Counted from the first letter of the stretch, positions 39,893 through 49,809 are shown. The stretch is DNA of 64,000 nucleotides from VGTK01 sp046327915 (GCA_046327915.1 JAXLXO010000016.1:86747-150746); one strand, 5' to 3'. Notes: a model not told the origin generated them from the letters alone. Translations and numbers: made by a program.

Positions 39893-39920
39893 GCGGCGCG
39901 CGTGCTCAGCCGCGCGCCGC
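39893..39920 (-). terminator. Hairpin at the end of the SnoaL-like gene
   Basis: Perfect 10-bp stem GCGGCGCGCG / CGCGCGCCGC whose 8-base loop contains the TGA stop of the minus-strand gene at 39906. It may end transcription before the regulator's own promoter. Confidence 0.4.
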
Positions 39921-40364
39921 CTCGCGGGCGCGGCGCTCGGCGGTCCACGACCCCGGGGCGAAGCCGTCGAGCCGGGCGCGGCGGTGGCGGAAGAGCCAGC
40001 GGCCGTCGCGGCGGACGTACTCGTCGCGGTAGCGGCCCCAGTGGTCCGGCCCGCGGTCCGTGACGACGAAGAAGTAGCTCGTGCCGCGCGCCTCGTCGGG
40101 CGACAGCACCTCGATGCGCAGATTCGACACGTGGTGGCGGATCAGCGGCGCCGAGGTCACGTCCTTCAGGCTCGAGCCGGTGCCGGTGAGGAAGGCGCGG
40201 ATGCCGTCGCGACCGCGCGCCTCGGGCTGGTCGCCGCCGTGCAGGACGCCGTCCTCGGCGAACAGCTCGAGCACGGCATCGAAGCGTCCGGTGTCGGCGA
40301 GCTGTGCGTAGCCCGCGACGAGGTCGCGGATCTGCTCGCGCGCGATGAGCTCCCAGGTTTCCAC
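39906..40364 (-). CDS. SnoaL-like / NTF2-fold protein
   Basis: This 152-residue protein is a single NTF2-like domain. It has EQIRDLVAGYAQLADTGRF, FDAVLELFAEDGVLHGGDQP, GRDGIRAFLTGTGSSL, IRHHVSNLRIEVLSPDEARG and GRYRDEYVRRDGRWLFRHRR. This is the SnoaL_4 arrangement found in polyketide cyclases, dehydratases and ring-hydroxylating accessory proteins. The exact reaction is unknown. The start is the GTG at 40364 with AGGAGG ten bases upstream. It diverges from the SGNH hydrolase gene. Confidence 0.8.
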   Translation of the reverse strand: METWELIAREQIRDLVAGYAQLADTGRFDAVLELFAEDGVLHGGDQPEARGRDGIRAFLTGTGSSLKDVTSAPLIRHHVSNLRIEVLSPDEARGTSYFFVVTDRGPDHWGRYRDEYVRRDGRWLFRHRRARLDGFAPGSWTAERRAREAARG

Positions 40365-40476
40365 GTTCGTCGTCCCTCCTCGGCCGTTCCGCGAATCAGG
40401 GTTGCACCATCGAAAGGGGGTGCACAACATGAAGCGATCTCCGGCGGATCGTCCGCGACGGAGGCGAGGAGAGGAC

Positions 40477-41358
40477 ATGCGCTGCGCGGGATGGTTTCTG
40501 GTCTTGTCGATGCTGATCGCGGCTCCGGCCGAGGCACTCGAGCCCGGGCAGAGCGCGCCGAAGCGGCTGGTGTCGCTGGGCGACTCGATCACGCGCGCCT
40601 TCGACGCGACGCTGCCGGCCGACAACCTCAACCAGAGCTGGGTGAACGGAACGCACGGCTTCTTCGAGAAGCTCTTCGGACTGCCCGACGTGAAGTCGCA
40701 CAACCAGCGCATCTCGGCGAACTTCGGCGACTCGGGCCGGGCGAACACGGTGTTCGCGCGCAACGGGGCCAAGGTGAAGGCCCTGCAGCAGCAGGCCGCG
40801 GGCGCAGCGGGCAGGAACTTCACCTATGCGACGGTCCTGATCGGTGGCAACGACGTCTGCCGCGACACGATCGCCGAGCTGCCGACCGACTACGAGTTCA
40901 CCGTCGACGCGGCGATCGGACTGGTCGAGCTCTTCCAGAACCTGCCGGACGGCGCGACCGTGCAGGTCGCGGCCATCCCCGACGTCAAGCGCCTGTACGA
41001 CATCGGCATCGACAAGACGGCGCTCGGCGTCATCGACTGCGAGCAGCTGTGGAAGCTCACCGCGCAGGGCTTTCCGTGCGGCTCGATGCTGTCGCCGGAC
41101 AACACCGAGGCCGACCGCGAGTACGTGCGGTCGCGCAACGTCCGCTACAACCAGATTCTCCAGTTCCTGACCGCGATCGGCGCGAACAAGTTCACCAACC
41201 TGCACATCTCGTGGACCGACAAGACGTTCACGTACCCGTTCACCGCCGACGACGTGTCGAACATCGACTGCTATCACCCGTCGTCGCAGGGGCAGCGCAC
41301 GATCTCGCGCGAGACCTGGAACGACGGTCCGTTCCGCGACGCGCAGAAGGGCAGCTGA
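40477..41358 (+). CDS. Secreted SGNH/GDSL hydrolase
   Basis: This 293-residue protein has a short signal peptide (FLVLSMLIAAPAEA) and the SGNH blocks: nucleophile Ser in VSLGDSITRAFDA, oxyanion Asn in VLIGGNDVCRDT, and the Asp/His pair in NIDCYHPSSQGQ. Members hydrolyse esters of lipids or acetylated sugars. Cys pairs suggest disulfides and a periplasmic or extracellular site. The ATG at 40477 has an AGGAG site. An ATG at 40429 with AAAGGGGG upstream is an alternative that adds 16 basic residues. Confidence 0.85.
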   Translation: MRCAGWFLVLSMLIAAPAEALEPGQSAPKRLVSLGDSITRAFDATLPADNLNQSWVNGTHGFFEKLFGLPDVKSHNQRISANFGDSGRANTVFARNGAKVKALQQQAAGAAGRNFTYATVLIGGNDVCRDTIAELPTDYEFTVDAAIGLVELFQNLPDGATVQVAAIPDVKRLYDIGIDKTALGVIDCEQLWKLTAQGFPCGSMLSPDNTEADREYVRSRNVRYNQILQFLTAIGANKFTNLHISWTDKTFTYPFTADDVSNIDCYHPSSQGQRTISRETWNDGPFRDAQKGS

Positions 41359-41368
41359 CCGGGAGGTC

Positions 41369-41947
41369 GTGACGTCCGCTTCGTGGAGCGGCGCGTCGGT
41401 CGTGCGCTGGCTGCTCGTGCTGGCAGCGGTCGCCGCGCTCGTGTTCGTGCTCGTGTGGCAGCGCGCGCGGGTCGCGCCGCGCGGCGACGAGGCCGAGCGC
41501 CTCGCATCCGTCGAGGGCGCTGATCGTCGCGATGGAGAGGCGCCTGCGCCGCCGCCAGCGGACGATGGCGCCGCATCGTCCGGGGAGCGCACGCCGCCCG
41601 AGCAGGCGCTGGGCGCGATCGACCCGAACGACGCGTGGCGCGAGCGGGCGGCGCGCGCGGTGCGCCCGATCATCACCGAGCGCCTCGGCCGTGCGCCGAC
41701 GCCGGACGAGGAACGGCGCGTGGTCGACGCGCTCGGCACCGTCGGGCCCGCCGCGCGCAGCCTCGACCGCGGCATGCTCGATCCCGACGACCCGAGGTCG
41801 ATCGCGCGCATCCGCGAGCAGACGCGCGTGCTGGTCGAGGCCGACCGCACGGTGCGCGACCTGCTCGGCATCGGCGTCGCGGAGCTGCTGCGCCGCCTGG
41901 ACCCGTCCGGGATCGACGACCAGGGCGGCGCCGCCGCGAACGGCTGA
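41369..41947 (+). CDS. Uncharacterised single-pass membrane protein
   Basis: This 192-residue protein has one N-terminal helix (VVRWLLVLAAVAALVFVLVW), then a Pro/Ala/Asp-rich linker to about residue 85. The C-terminal segment is helical and charged (WRERAARAVRPIITERLGRA, EERRVVDALGTVGPAARSL). I recognise no family. The GTG start at 41369 is ten bases after the SGNH hydrolase stop, with GGGAGG very close upstream, so the two genes are probably co-transcribed. Confidence 0.65.
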   Translation: MTSASWSGASVVRWLLVLAAVAALVFVLVWQRARVAPRGDEAERLASVEGADRRDGEAPAPPPADDGAASSGERTPPEQALGAIDPNDAWRERAARAVRPIITERLGRAPTPDEERRVVDALGTVGPAARSLDRGMLDPDDPRSIARIREQTRVLVEADRTVRDLLGIGVAELLRRLDPSGIDDQGGAAANG

Positions 41948-41953
41948 GCGCGC

Positions 41954-44134
41954 TCAGAGCGGCGTGATCGTCGCCGTGGTGGACTTGAACACCGGCGTTC
42001 CGGACTCGGGGTCGGCGATGCGCGGGATCAGGACGTTCGCCTCCGGGTAGTACACCGCCGCGTTGCCCGGCGGCAGCGGCGCGAAGCGGACGACGACGTC
42101 CATGTGCCCGGTCGGATTGGCGACGCGCACGCGCTGGTCGCGGCGCAGGCCGCGCGCGCGCGCGTCGTCCTCGTTGAGCATGATCACGTCGCGGCGCTCG
42201 TTGCCGCGGTAGTAGTCGTGCTCCTCGTAGACCACCGTGTTGAACTGTCCCTCCGAGCGCAGCGACATGAGACGGATCTCGCCGTCGCGCAGCGCGGTCG
42301 CGGGCACCGGCGTGGGGCGCGCCTCCGCCTTGCCGCTCGCCGTCGCGACCGTGCCGCCGACGACGCGCCGTCCGGGGACGGCGAATTCGCGGCGTCCCTG
42401 CGCGTCCACGCCGGCGATCTGCTCGTAGCCCGGCACGACGCGCGCGATCGCGCGCCGGAGCGCGTCGTGGCCGCGCAGCTCGCCGAAGTCGAGCGGGCCG
42501 GGCGGCAGAACGCTCGCCGCGAGCGCCGCGATGATCTCGACCTCGGACAGCATCTCGTCGGACGCGGGCTCGGCGCCGCCCTCGGACACGCGCACGTAGC
42601 TGAACATGCTCTCCTGCGTCGTGCACTCGCGCTCCTCGTCGCGCGCGAGCGTCGGCAGGACGAGGGCGGTGCGGCCGCGTCCGTGCACGTGGCCCTCGTT
42701 GAGCTTGGTCGTGACCGACACCGTCGTGCCGATGCGGCGGATCGCGTCCCCGGTCCAGGTGCGATCGGGCGAGGCCGCGAACAGGTTGCCGCCGAGCAGG
42801 AACGCGAAGTCGATGTCGCCCCGCGCCGCGGCCTCGAGGGAGCGCAGCGTGTCGAAGCCTTCTCCCGCGGGCACGCGGATGCCGTACGCCTCGTCGAGGC
42901 GGCGCACGAACTCGCTCTTGAGTCCGGGGCTCACGCCGACCGATCCGACGCCCTGCACGTTGCTGTGGCCGCGGATCGGCAGCAGTCCCGCGCCGTCGCG
43001 TCCCAGCATGCCGCGCGCGAGCGCGAGGTTGACGATCGCCTGCACGTTGTCGACGCCGTGCGCGTGCTGCGTGATGCCCATGCACCACGCGAAGATGGTC
43101 GCGCGCGACTCGGCGAGGATCCGTCCGGCGGCGGCGACGTCGCTCGCGTCGAGGCCGCACGCGTCGACGAGCGCCGCGCGGTCGGTCGCGGCGAGATCCG
43201 CCTCGACCGCGTTCCAGCCGTTCACGTGCGCGGCGAGGAACGCGCGGTCGCACGCGCCGCGCGCCACCACCTCCTGCAGGAGGAGCTTCAGCACCGCGAC
43301 GTCGCTGCCGACGTGCGGCTGCAGGTAGAGGTCCGAGATCTCCGAGCCGAACAGCATGCTGCGCCAGTCCGACGGCACGCGGAAGCGCACCAGCCCGAGC
43401 TCGCGCAGCGGGTTGATCACCACGACCTTGCCGCCGCGTCGGCGCAGCTCGACCAGCTTGGTGATGAGGCGCGGGTGATTCGAGGCGGGGTTCGCGCCGA
43501 TCACGACGACGGCGTCGGCGTGGTCGAGGTCGTCGAGCGAGACCGTGGCGGTGCCGCTGCCGATCGCGCGCTGCAGCGCCACGCCCGATGCCTGGTGGCA
43601 GTAGTACGAGCAGTTGTTGACGTTGTTGGTGCCGTAGAGCCGCGCCACGCACTGCAGCAGGAAGCCCGCCTCGTTGCTGCTGCGGCCCGAGGCGTAGAAG
43701 AAGGCGCGCTCCGGCTCCGTGGCGCGCATCGCGTCGGCGGCGACCAGGTGCGCCTCGGGCCACGCGACGCGGCGGAAGTGGCGCTCGCCCTCGCGCCACA
43801 GGATCGGGAAGCCGAGCCGTCCCGCGTGCTCGAGCTCGCGCGGCGTCATGCGCCGAAGGTCGTCGACGGGATGGGTGCGGAAGAACGACTCGTCGATCGG
43901 CGGCTGCATGTCGGCGGCCTGCGCCTGGACCGACTTCTTGCAGACCTCGGGGAAGCTGCCGCTCTCGTTGCGCATGCCGCCGCGCGCGCCCCCCATGCCG
44001 ACCGCGCAGGTCTTGCAGGCGTTGTGCGCGGCGAGGCGCCGCGTCAGCCGGACGACGCCGCCCGATTCGCGTGCCTTCGCGAGCGTGTAGCGGACCGCCG
44101 CCAGCCCTCCTGCGGAACGGGGCATTTTCGCCAT
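41954..44134 (-). CDS. FdhF/YdeP-family molybdopterin oxidoreductase
   Basis: This 726-residue protein starts at the ATG at 44134 with GGGAGG nine bases upstream. It opens with the YdeP-type motif NACKTCAVGMGGARGGM, likely an iron-sulfur site. The molybdopterin core has ASGRSSNEAGFLLQCVARLY, NNCSYYCHQASGVALQRAIG, VVIGANPASNHPRL and INPLRELGLVRF. RGHSNVQGVGSVGVSPGLK and a C-terminal molydopterin dinucleotide-binding domain (LMSLRSEGQFNTVVY, VRVANPTGHMDVVV) follow. Relatives are called formate-dehydrogenase-like or acid-resistance proteins; the true substrate is unknown. An FdhD or MobA gene is not seen nearby. Confidence 0.88.
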   Translation of the reverse strand: MAKMPRSAGGLAAVRYTLAKARESGGVVRLTRRLAAHNACKTCAVGMGGARGGMRNESGSFPEVCKKSVQAQAADMQPPIDESFFRTHPVDDLRRMTPRELEHAGRLGFPILWREGERHFRRVAWPEAHLVAADAMRATEPERAFFYASGRSSNEAGFLLQCVARLYGTNNVNNCSYYCHQASGVALQRAIGSGTATVSLDDLDHADAVVVIGANPASNHPRLITKLVELRRRGGKVVVINPLRELGLVRFRVPSDWRSMLFGSEISDLYLQPHVGSDVAVLKLLLQEVVARGACDRAFLAAHVNGWNAVEADLAATDRAALVDACGLDASDVAAAGRILAESRATIFAWCMGITQHAHGVDNVQAIVNLALARGMLGRDGAGLLPIRGHSNVQGVGSVGVSPGLKSEFVRRLDEAYGIRVPAGEGFDTLRSLEAAARGDIDFAFLLGGNLFAASPDRTWTGDAIRRIGTTVSVTTKLNEGHVHGRGRTALVLPTLARDEERECTTQESMFSYVRVSEGGAEPASDEMLSEVEIIAALAASVLPPGPLDFGELRGHDALRRAIARVVPGYEQIAGVDAQGRREFAVPGRRVVGGTVATASGKAEARPTPVPATALRDGEIRLMSLRSEGQFNTVVYEEHDYYRGNERRDVIMLNEDDARARGLRRDQRVRVANPTGHMDVVVRFAPLPPGNAAVYYPEANVLIPRIADPESGTPVFKSTTATITPL

Positions 44135-44322
44135 CCCGATCGTCCTCCCGCGGCGGGCTTCTACCAATCGGAGCCCGCGAGCGGAATCCGTTTCACTCCG
44201 TGGTCGATCCGACCTTGACAGTCGGTCGACGTGCTAGGCACTGTGTCGGCCGCGTTACGAGTATTCGAACCTTGCATGACGAGCCCCGCATCGGGGCCGT
44301 GCAACGGCAGAAGGACCCCCCA

Positions 44323-47300
44323 ATGCATGACCTCCGCACCCGCCGCGCACCCCTGACCCTGCTCGCCTGCGCCGTTGCGGTCCTCCTCGCAGCCCCGGCC
44401 TTCGCGGAGCTCGATGCGGCCCAGCAGGCCTGCCAGAAGGAGGTCGGCCGACAGGGCCGGTCCTACTTCAAGGGCGCGACGCGCGCGCTGCGCCGCTGCC
44501 GCGACCTGATCGCGCGCGGCACGCTGCCGCCGGGCACCGACTGCACCGTCGACGCCGCCACCGCGGCGAAGCTCGCGCGTGCGGAGAGCCAGCTGATCAA
44601 GGGGCTGAACAAGCGCTGCAGCAACGCGACGCTCGACGGGCTGGTCTTCGGCGATGCCTGCTACGGCGCCGCGACCGTCGCGGACCTGGCCGCCTGCCAG
44701 ACCGACGTGCACCTCGAGCAGGCGACGCAGCTCGTCGGCACGCTGTTCGACGCGTCGGGTCCGGTGACCGGGGCCGCGCGCAACTGCCAGAAGAACGCGG
44801 CGCTGCAGGCGACCAACTTCGCGTTCAAGAAGCTCGACCTGATCCGCGCCTGCAAGGACGACGTCGCGCGCGGCAAGCTGCCCGCCGACACCGACTGCGA
44901 CGCGCAGACGTCGTCGCGCGTCGACAGCCTGCGCGCGACGATCGCCGGCAAGATCGGCGGCTTCTGCCCCGATGCCGCGGTCACGGGTCTGCCGTTCGGC
45001 GCGCCGTGCACCGGCGTGACCACGAGCAACCACCTCGTGGGCTGCCTCGTCGGCAGCCACGACGACGGCGTCGACCGCCTCGTCGTGACCGAGTACGGAC
45101 GCGGCCCTGGCGGCGTGGCGAACGTCAAGCTCGTCACCGACGCGCCGACCGAGTGCGTCAAGGGGCCGCTCGCGCGCTGCCGCAACGGCGACTACCTGCT
45201 CGCCAACGACAAGGTGCGCGTCGTGGTGCAGAGCATCCAGCGCAACATCCTGAACGTCGGCCAGTACGGCGGCCAGATCATCGACGCGGACCTCGTTCGC
45301 GCGCCGGGTGATCCCGACCGCGACAACTTCGAGGAGTGGGCGACGTCGATCAACATCGAGAACGCCGCGCACTACACCGACCTGACCGTCATCAACGACG
45401 GCAGCGACGGGCAGGCGGCGATCCTGCGCGCGACCGGCGTCGACGACCTGCTCGACTTCGTGAACCCGAGCTCGGTGGTCGCGGACTTCGGCTTCGCGTT
45501 CCCGGCCTCGGCGAACGACAACGACCTGCCGGTCGAGATCCAGACGGACTACATCCTCGAGCCGGGCCGCAACTGGGTCCGCGTCGAGACCACCGTCAAG
45601 AACACCGGCGCCGCGCCGTTCAGCGTGTTCTTCGGCGAGTACCTCGGCGGCTCGGGCCAGATCGAGACCTTCCAGTCGGGCTACGGCTTCGGCGAGCCGC
45701 TGGTCGGCGCGAGCTGCCCGGTCAACGCGGCCAATCCCTGCAACGTGATCGCGTACGGCGCGTACGGCGAGGCCACCGGCCTGTCGTACGGCTACGTGCA
45801 CGACGTTCCGGGCTCGTCGTCGTTCTCGACCGCGGGCGTGACCATCCCCCTGCTGGGTGCCGAGACGGTGCTGGCGCTCATCGGCAGCGCGGCGCAGAAC
45901 TTCCCGCTCGCGGCGTCGGGCAACCCCGGGGACAGCTTCACCCTGACGCGCTGGTTCGTCGTCGGCGACGGCTCGGTCTCGTCGATCGTCGACGCGCGCA
46001 ACCAGTTCCAGTACCTCGGCGCGGGCCGCATCGAGGGCACGGTGCTCGTGGGCGGCGTTCCCGCGCCGGGCATCCGCGTCTCGGTGCTCGGCAACACGAG
46101 CCAGGGCCCGGGCATCGGCCTCGGCGCGCCGATGACCCGCAACGTCGTCACGCAGGGCGTGACGGACGCGCTGGGCCGCTACTCGGTCACGGTCGCGGGA
46201 GGCGCGTACAACGTGGTCGCCGGCGAGAACGGCCTGCCGTACCAGGGCGGCGGCACGACGCCGACGCTCAACCCGGTGACGGTGGTGCCGTATCAGACCG
46301 CGTCGGTCGACGTCGCGATCCCGGGCACCGGCGCGATCGACGTCGCGGTGACCGACGACAACGGCGATCCGATTGCGGCGAAGGCGACGATCGTCGGCTT
46401 CGACCCGAGCCCCGCGTTCAACAACACGCAGACCATCCTCGGCCTGATCAGCAACCGCACCGGTGTGCTGCGCAACACCGGCGAGGACGCTCCGCCGTTC
46501 GGCGTGGCGCAGGTGCTGTTCATCGGTCCGGACGGCGGGTCGGGTCCCGTCGACCTCGAGCCGGGCTCGTACCAGGTGGTCGTGTCGCACGGACCCGAGT
46601 TCTCGATCGCGACCGCGAACGTGACGGTGAACGCCGGCGCGACCACGCCGGTCACGCTGCAGGTCGCGCGCGTCACCGACTCGACCGGCTTCATCGGTGC
46701 CGACTACCACGTGCACTCGATCGACAGCCCGGACAGCAAGGTCACGAAGGTGGAGCGCGTCGTCTCGATGCTCGCCGAGGGGGTGGACTTCTTCACGCCG
46801 TCGGACCACGAGTCGCGCCAGAACTTCAACCCGACGATCGCGTCGCTCGGCGCCTCGGGCCTGATCTCGGTCGCGACCAGCGGCGAGATCACGACCTTCG
46901 ACTACGGCCACTTCAACGCGTGGCCGATGACGATCGATCCGAGCAAGGTGAACGGCGGCAGCGTCGATCACGGTGGCGCCGCGCCCGACGGGCAGGACTT
47001 CCCGTCGTTCGGCAACTACAGCCTGACGCCGGCGCAGATCATCGCCGCGGCGCACGCCGATCCGGGCCAGGACACGGTCCAGATCAACCACATCCACAGC
47101 TTCTTCGGCATGGGCGGCAACTCCGGCCTCGCGATCGACACCGGTCTGGTGCCGCCGCAGTCGGCGGTGCCGCCGTCGGTTCGCCGCCTCGATCCGTCGG
47201 TGACGAACTTCTTCACGGACACCTTCGACGCGCTCGAGATCTGGATCGAGTCCACCCGCAGCGGGCTTGCGACCGACTTCTTCGGCCGCAACCTCGGCGA

Positions 47301-48084
47301 CTACTTCAACCTGCTGAACCAGGGCATCCTGCGCACCGCGGTCGCCGATTCCGACACGCACAAGCGCATCACCACGCAGTCGGGCGGGCCGCGCACCATG
47401 GTCGCGTCGCCGACGGACGACCCGGGCGCGCTGGGCGGCATCGCGGAGACGCTGTCGGCGAACGTCAACGCGGGCCGTGCGTTCGGCACCAACGGACCGA
47501 TCGTGCGCATCACGACGTCGGCGGCGTCGACCGGACAGGTCGGCGGGCTCGAGCTCGGGCTGCCGACGCTGATCAACACCACCGACGGCGCGGTCGACGT
47601 GAACTTCGAGATCCAGAGCCCGATCTGGGCGGAGTTCGACCGCATCGAGATCTACGTCAACTCGACCACGACGCGCTCGGTCGCGTCGAAGCAGTCGGGC
47701 GCGGGTCTGGTCAGCGTCAAGAGCTACACCACGACCCCGGACTTCGTGCTCGACGCCGGCACGGACTTCACGATCAACACCGTGAACGTCGTGCCGTCGG
47801 TGCCGGGTGCCCTGCGACTGGAGGCGACCGCGACGCTGAGCCTCACCGGCCTCACGCAGGACGCGTGGATCGTCGCGCTGATCCGCGGACGTGACGGCGT
47901 GTCGCGTCCGCTCTTCCCGGTCGTGCCGAACGACCTCAAGTCCGCGGGCAACACCACGCTCGCCGACCTGACCGACGGCAACCTCGGCGAGAACGGCATC
48001 ATGGCGATGGCGTTCACGAACCCGCTGTTCGTCGACGTCGACGGCGGCGGCTGGACGGCGCCGGGTCTCCAGATCAACCCGTGA
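44323..48084 (+). CDS. Large secreted PHP-domain protein
   Basis: This 1253-residue protein has a Sec signal peptide (LTLLACAVAVLLAAPAFAEL). Residues 30-235 contain two related Cys-rich units (CRDLIARGTLPPGTDC and CKDDVARGKLPADTDC), an internal duplication. A beta-rich region follows (about 270-560). Next is a carboxypeptidase-regulatory-like domain (about 567-650: GRIEGTVLVGGVPAPGIRVS) and a second beta-sandwich. A PHP metal-dependent phosphoesterase-like domain lies at about 790-1060 with YHVHSIDSP, FFTPSDHES, INHIHSFFG and VADSDTHKR. A C-terminal beta domain closes it. The metal ligands look intact, so hydrolase activity outside the cell is plausible. The ATG at 44323 has AAGGA upstream. 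Confidence 0.8.
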   Translation: MHDLRTRRAPLTLLACAVAVLLAAPAFAELDAAQQACQKEVGRQGRSYFKGATRALRRCRDLIARGTLPPGTDCTVDAATAAKLARAESQLIKGLNKRCSNATLDGLVFGDACYGAATVADLAACQTDVHLEQATQLVGTLFDASGPVTGAARNCQKNAALQATNFAFKKLDLIRACKDDVARGKLPADTDCDAQTSSRVDSLRATIAGKIGGFCPDAAVTGLPFGAPCTGVTTSNHLVGCLVGSHDDGVDRLVVTEYGRGPGGVANVKLVTDAPTECVKGPLARCRNGDYLLANDKVRVVVQSIQRNILNVGQYGGQIIDADLVRAPGDPDRDNFEEWATSINIENAAHYTDLTVINDGSDGQAAILRATGVDDLLDFVNPSSVVADFGFAFPASANDNDLPVEIQTDYILEPGRNWVRVETTVKNTGAAPFSVFFGEYLGGSGQIETFQSGYGFGEPLVGASCPVNAANPCNVIAYGAYGEATGLSYGYVHDVPGSSSFSTAGVTIPLLGAETVLALIGSAAQNFPLAASGNPGDSFTLTRWFVVGDGSVSSIVDARNQFQYLGAGRIEGTVLVGGVPAPGIRVSVLGNTSQGPGIGLGAPMTRNVVTQGVTDALGRYSVTVAGGAYNVVAGENGLPYQGGGTTPTLNPVTVVPYQTASVDVAIPGTGAIDVAVTDDNGDPIAAKATIVGFDPSPAFNNTQTILGLISNRTGVLRNTGEDAPPFGVAQVLFIGPDGGSGPVDLEPGSYQVVVSHGPEFSIATANVTVNAGATTPVTLQVARVTDSTGFIGADYHVHSIDSPDSKVTKVERVVSMLAEGVDFFTPSDHESRQNFNPTIASLGASGLISVATSGEITTFDYGHFNAWPMTIDPSKVNGGSVDHGGAAPDGQDFPSFGNYSLTPAQIIAAAHADPGQDTVQINHIHSFFGMGGNSGLAIDTGLVPPQSAVPPSVRRLDPSVTNFFTDTFDALEIWIESTRSGLATDFFGRNLGDYFNLLNQGILRTAVADSDTHKRITTQSGGPRTMVASPTDDPGALGGIAETLSANVNAGRAFGTNGPIVRITTSAASTGQVGGLELGLPTLINTTDGAVDVNFEIQSPIWAEFDRIEIYVNSTTTRSVASKQSGAGLVSVKSYTTTPDFVLDAGTDFTINTVNVVPSVPGALRLEATATLSLTGLTQDAWIVALIRGRDGVSRPLFPVVPNDLKSAGNTTLADLTDGNLGENGIMAMAFTNPLFVDVDGGGWTAPGLQINP

Positions 48085-49391
48085 CGCGCGTTCCGCGCGG
48101 GACGGACGGGCCGCACCGCGTGCGCGCGGCGGCGTTCCGGCTTCTGCTGGGCGCCGCCGCTGCGCTCGTGGTGACGAGTGCCGCGGCGTCACCGCCGCGC
48201 GAGACGGTGCCGCCACGGCTGCGACAGCTGGTCGCGGGGGCGCGCCTCGTGGTCGCGGGGCGGGTGGAGCAGGTCGAGTCGCTCGACAGCGGACGGCTCG
48301 CGGTCGCGACGGTCGCGGTCACGCAGACGCTCAAGGGCGAGGCGCCCGCGGCGCGGGTCCTGGTGCTCGACCTCGCGAGCCTGCCGTCCACGCCGCCGCT
48401 CTTCCGGACCGGCGACTCGGTGCTCGTCTTCCTGTCCCCGGCCAGGCGCAACTCGTACCTGCGGAAGCTGCTGCCCGAGGGCAGCTACGCGGAGCCGACG
48501 AGCGGACGCGACGCGGTGATCGCGGCGGCGGACCCGGCGACGATCGACGAGGCGGCACGCATGGTCGCGGAGCTGGTCGAGGCGAGCCGCACGCCCGAGC
48601 CCGACGCCGTGAAGCGGCGGACCGCCGAGCGTGCGCGCGTGTTCGCGGCGCTCGGCGCACGGCACGCCGTGCTCGTCGAGGAGGGCATCGCAGGGCTCGG
48701 CGAGCTGAAGCCGCTGCTGCCGCTGTCCGACCAGGAGAGCGCGCTGCTCGCGGCGGCGATCGCGCGCTCCGACCTGCCGTCGCGCGTGCGCGAGCGGCTG
48801 TTCGCAAAGGTCGCGACGTTGCAGCTCGACGGGATGGTCCCCGCGCTGCAGGCGGTGCAGTCGGACGACGCGCAGGTGACCGCCGCGGCCTGGAGCGCGC
48901 TGCGCCGGCTCGGAGCGGCGCCGGACGACAAGCAGATCGCGCAGCTGCTGCGCGCCGCCGATCCGAAGGTTCGCATCGCGGCGGCGCGCGAGCTGATCGC
49001 GCGCGACCCGAAGGCCGAGGTCGATCGTGCGGCACGCCTCGCGGCGGACGACGCCGATCCGCAGGTGCGCATCGCCGTCGCGGACGCGCTGGGACAGAGC
49101 GGCTCCGCGGCGTCGATCGGCGTGCTCGAGAAGGCGTTCGTGAAGCCGCCGCTCGAGGCGCAGCAGGCGGCGGCGCGCGCGATCTTCCAGATCGGCGGAC
49201 GCCCCGCGCAGGAGAGCTTCGCGCGGCTGGTGTTCACGGCGCCAGCGGAGCAGCAGCGCTACGCGATCGCGCTGCTGCGCTCGACCGGCATCGCCGACGA
49301 CGATCCGCTGCTGGTGAAGATCCGCAAGGAGCACCCCGAGAAGGAGGTGCGCGAGGTGGCCGAGCATGGCTTTCCCGAGCCCGAGCACTGA
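48081..49391 (+). CDS. Exported HEAT-repeat protein
   Basis: This 436-residue protein starts with a GTG in a GTGA overlap with the upstream gene. A signal peptide (FRLLLGAAAALVVTSAAA) leads into a beta-rich domain (about 45-155: LVVAGRVEQVESLDSGRLAV). About five HEAT-type helical repeats follow (about 215-430), for example VTAAAWSALRRLGAAPDDKQ and VRIAVADALGQSGSAASIGV. HEAT repeats bind other proteins. It probably works with the PHP-domain protein outside the cytoplasm. The function is otherwise unknown. Confidence 0.75.
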   Translation: MTRVPRGTDGPHRVRAAAFRLLLGAAAALVVTSAAASPPRETVPPRLRQLVAGARLVVAGRVEQVESLDSGRLAVATVAVTQTLKGEAPAARVLVLDLASLPSTPPLFRTGDSVLVFLSPARRNSYLRKLLPEGSYAEPTSGRDAVIAAADPATIDEAARMVAELVEASRTPEPDAVKRRTAERARVFAALGARHAVLVEEGIAGLGELKPLLPLSDQESALLAAAIARSDLPSRVRERLFAKVATLQLDGMVPALQAVQSDDAQVTAAAWSALRRLGAAPDDKQIAQLLRAADPKVRIAAARELIARDPKAEVDRAARLAADDADPQVRIAVADALGQSGSAASIGVLEKAFVKPPLEAQQAAARAIFQIGGRPAQESFARLVFTAPAEQQRYAIALLRSTGIADDDPLLVKIRKEHPEKEVREVAEHGFPEPEH

Positions 49392-49809
49392 GCGGAGGAG
49401 CCGCCGCGCCGCGTTGGCGCTGGCGACGATCGGGGTCGTGCTGTCGTGCGTGGCGGGGACGGTGCGCGCGCACGAGCCGCAGCGTCTCAACGCGCGCGAG
49501 ATCGTCCGTCTCGCCGGCACGTTCGGCGACGCGCCCGCGGGCGTCAAGAACGTGCGCGACGTGGCGGTGACGGTGCAGGGCCGCGAGCGCACGCTGCACG
49601 CGAGCGACTGGCAGGTGTATGCTCTGGTGGTCGATCAGAACGCGCCGGTCGCGCCCGCGCCGGAGCGCGTGACGCTGCAGGGCACGCGCGAGGATCTCGC
49701 GCGGATCGCCAACGCGCGTCCCGAGCAGCGCGTGGCGCTGCTCGCGGAGCGGCGTCCGGGGATGGCCGAGCTGTTCCTGCTCGCGGTCGATCTCTGCCCG
49801 GAAAATTGA
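49366..49809 (+). CDS. Small exported protein of unknown function
   Basis: This 147-residue protein overlaps the HEAT gene by 26 bases. A signal peptide (ALALATIGVVLSCVAGTVRA) precedes HEPQRLNAREIVRLAGTFGD. The rest is a compact alpha/beta-looking region with ALVVDQNAPVAPAPERVTLQ and ends LFLLAVDLCPEN. I recognise no family. Its place in the exported-protein operon suggests a periplasmic accessory role. Confidence 0.65.
   Translation: MAFPSPSTERRSRRAALALATIGVVLSCVAGTVRAHEPQRLNAREIVRLAGTFGDAPAGVKNVRDVAVTVQGRERTLHASDWQVYALVVDQNAPVAPAPERVTLQGTREDLARIANARPEQRVALLAERRPGMAELFLLAVDLCPEN

Noticed and set aside
44215..44220. Perfect TTGACA hexamer upstream of the PHP-domain gene
   Set aside because: No acceptable -10 hexamer at 16-18 bases downstream, so a sigma-70 promoter cannot be supported.
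44255..44300. TTCGAA and a small GCCCCG/CGGGGC hairpin resembling part of a tRNA
   Set aside because: No acceptor stem or anticodon arm can be folded around it. No tRNA, rRNA or CRISPR array was found in the window.
44161..48216. Very long open frame (over 1300 codons) on the minus strand opposite the PHP-domain gene
   Set aside because: Composition is Arg/Ala/Val/Asp-rich with no domain motifs, and the opposite strand has a signal peptide and PHP motifs. It is a GC-rich shadow frame.
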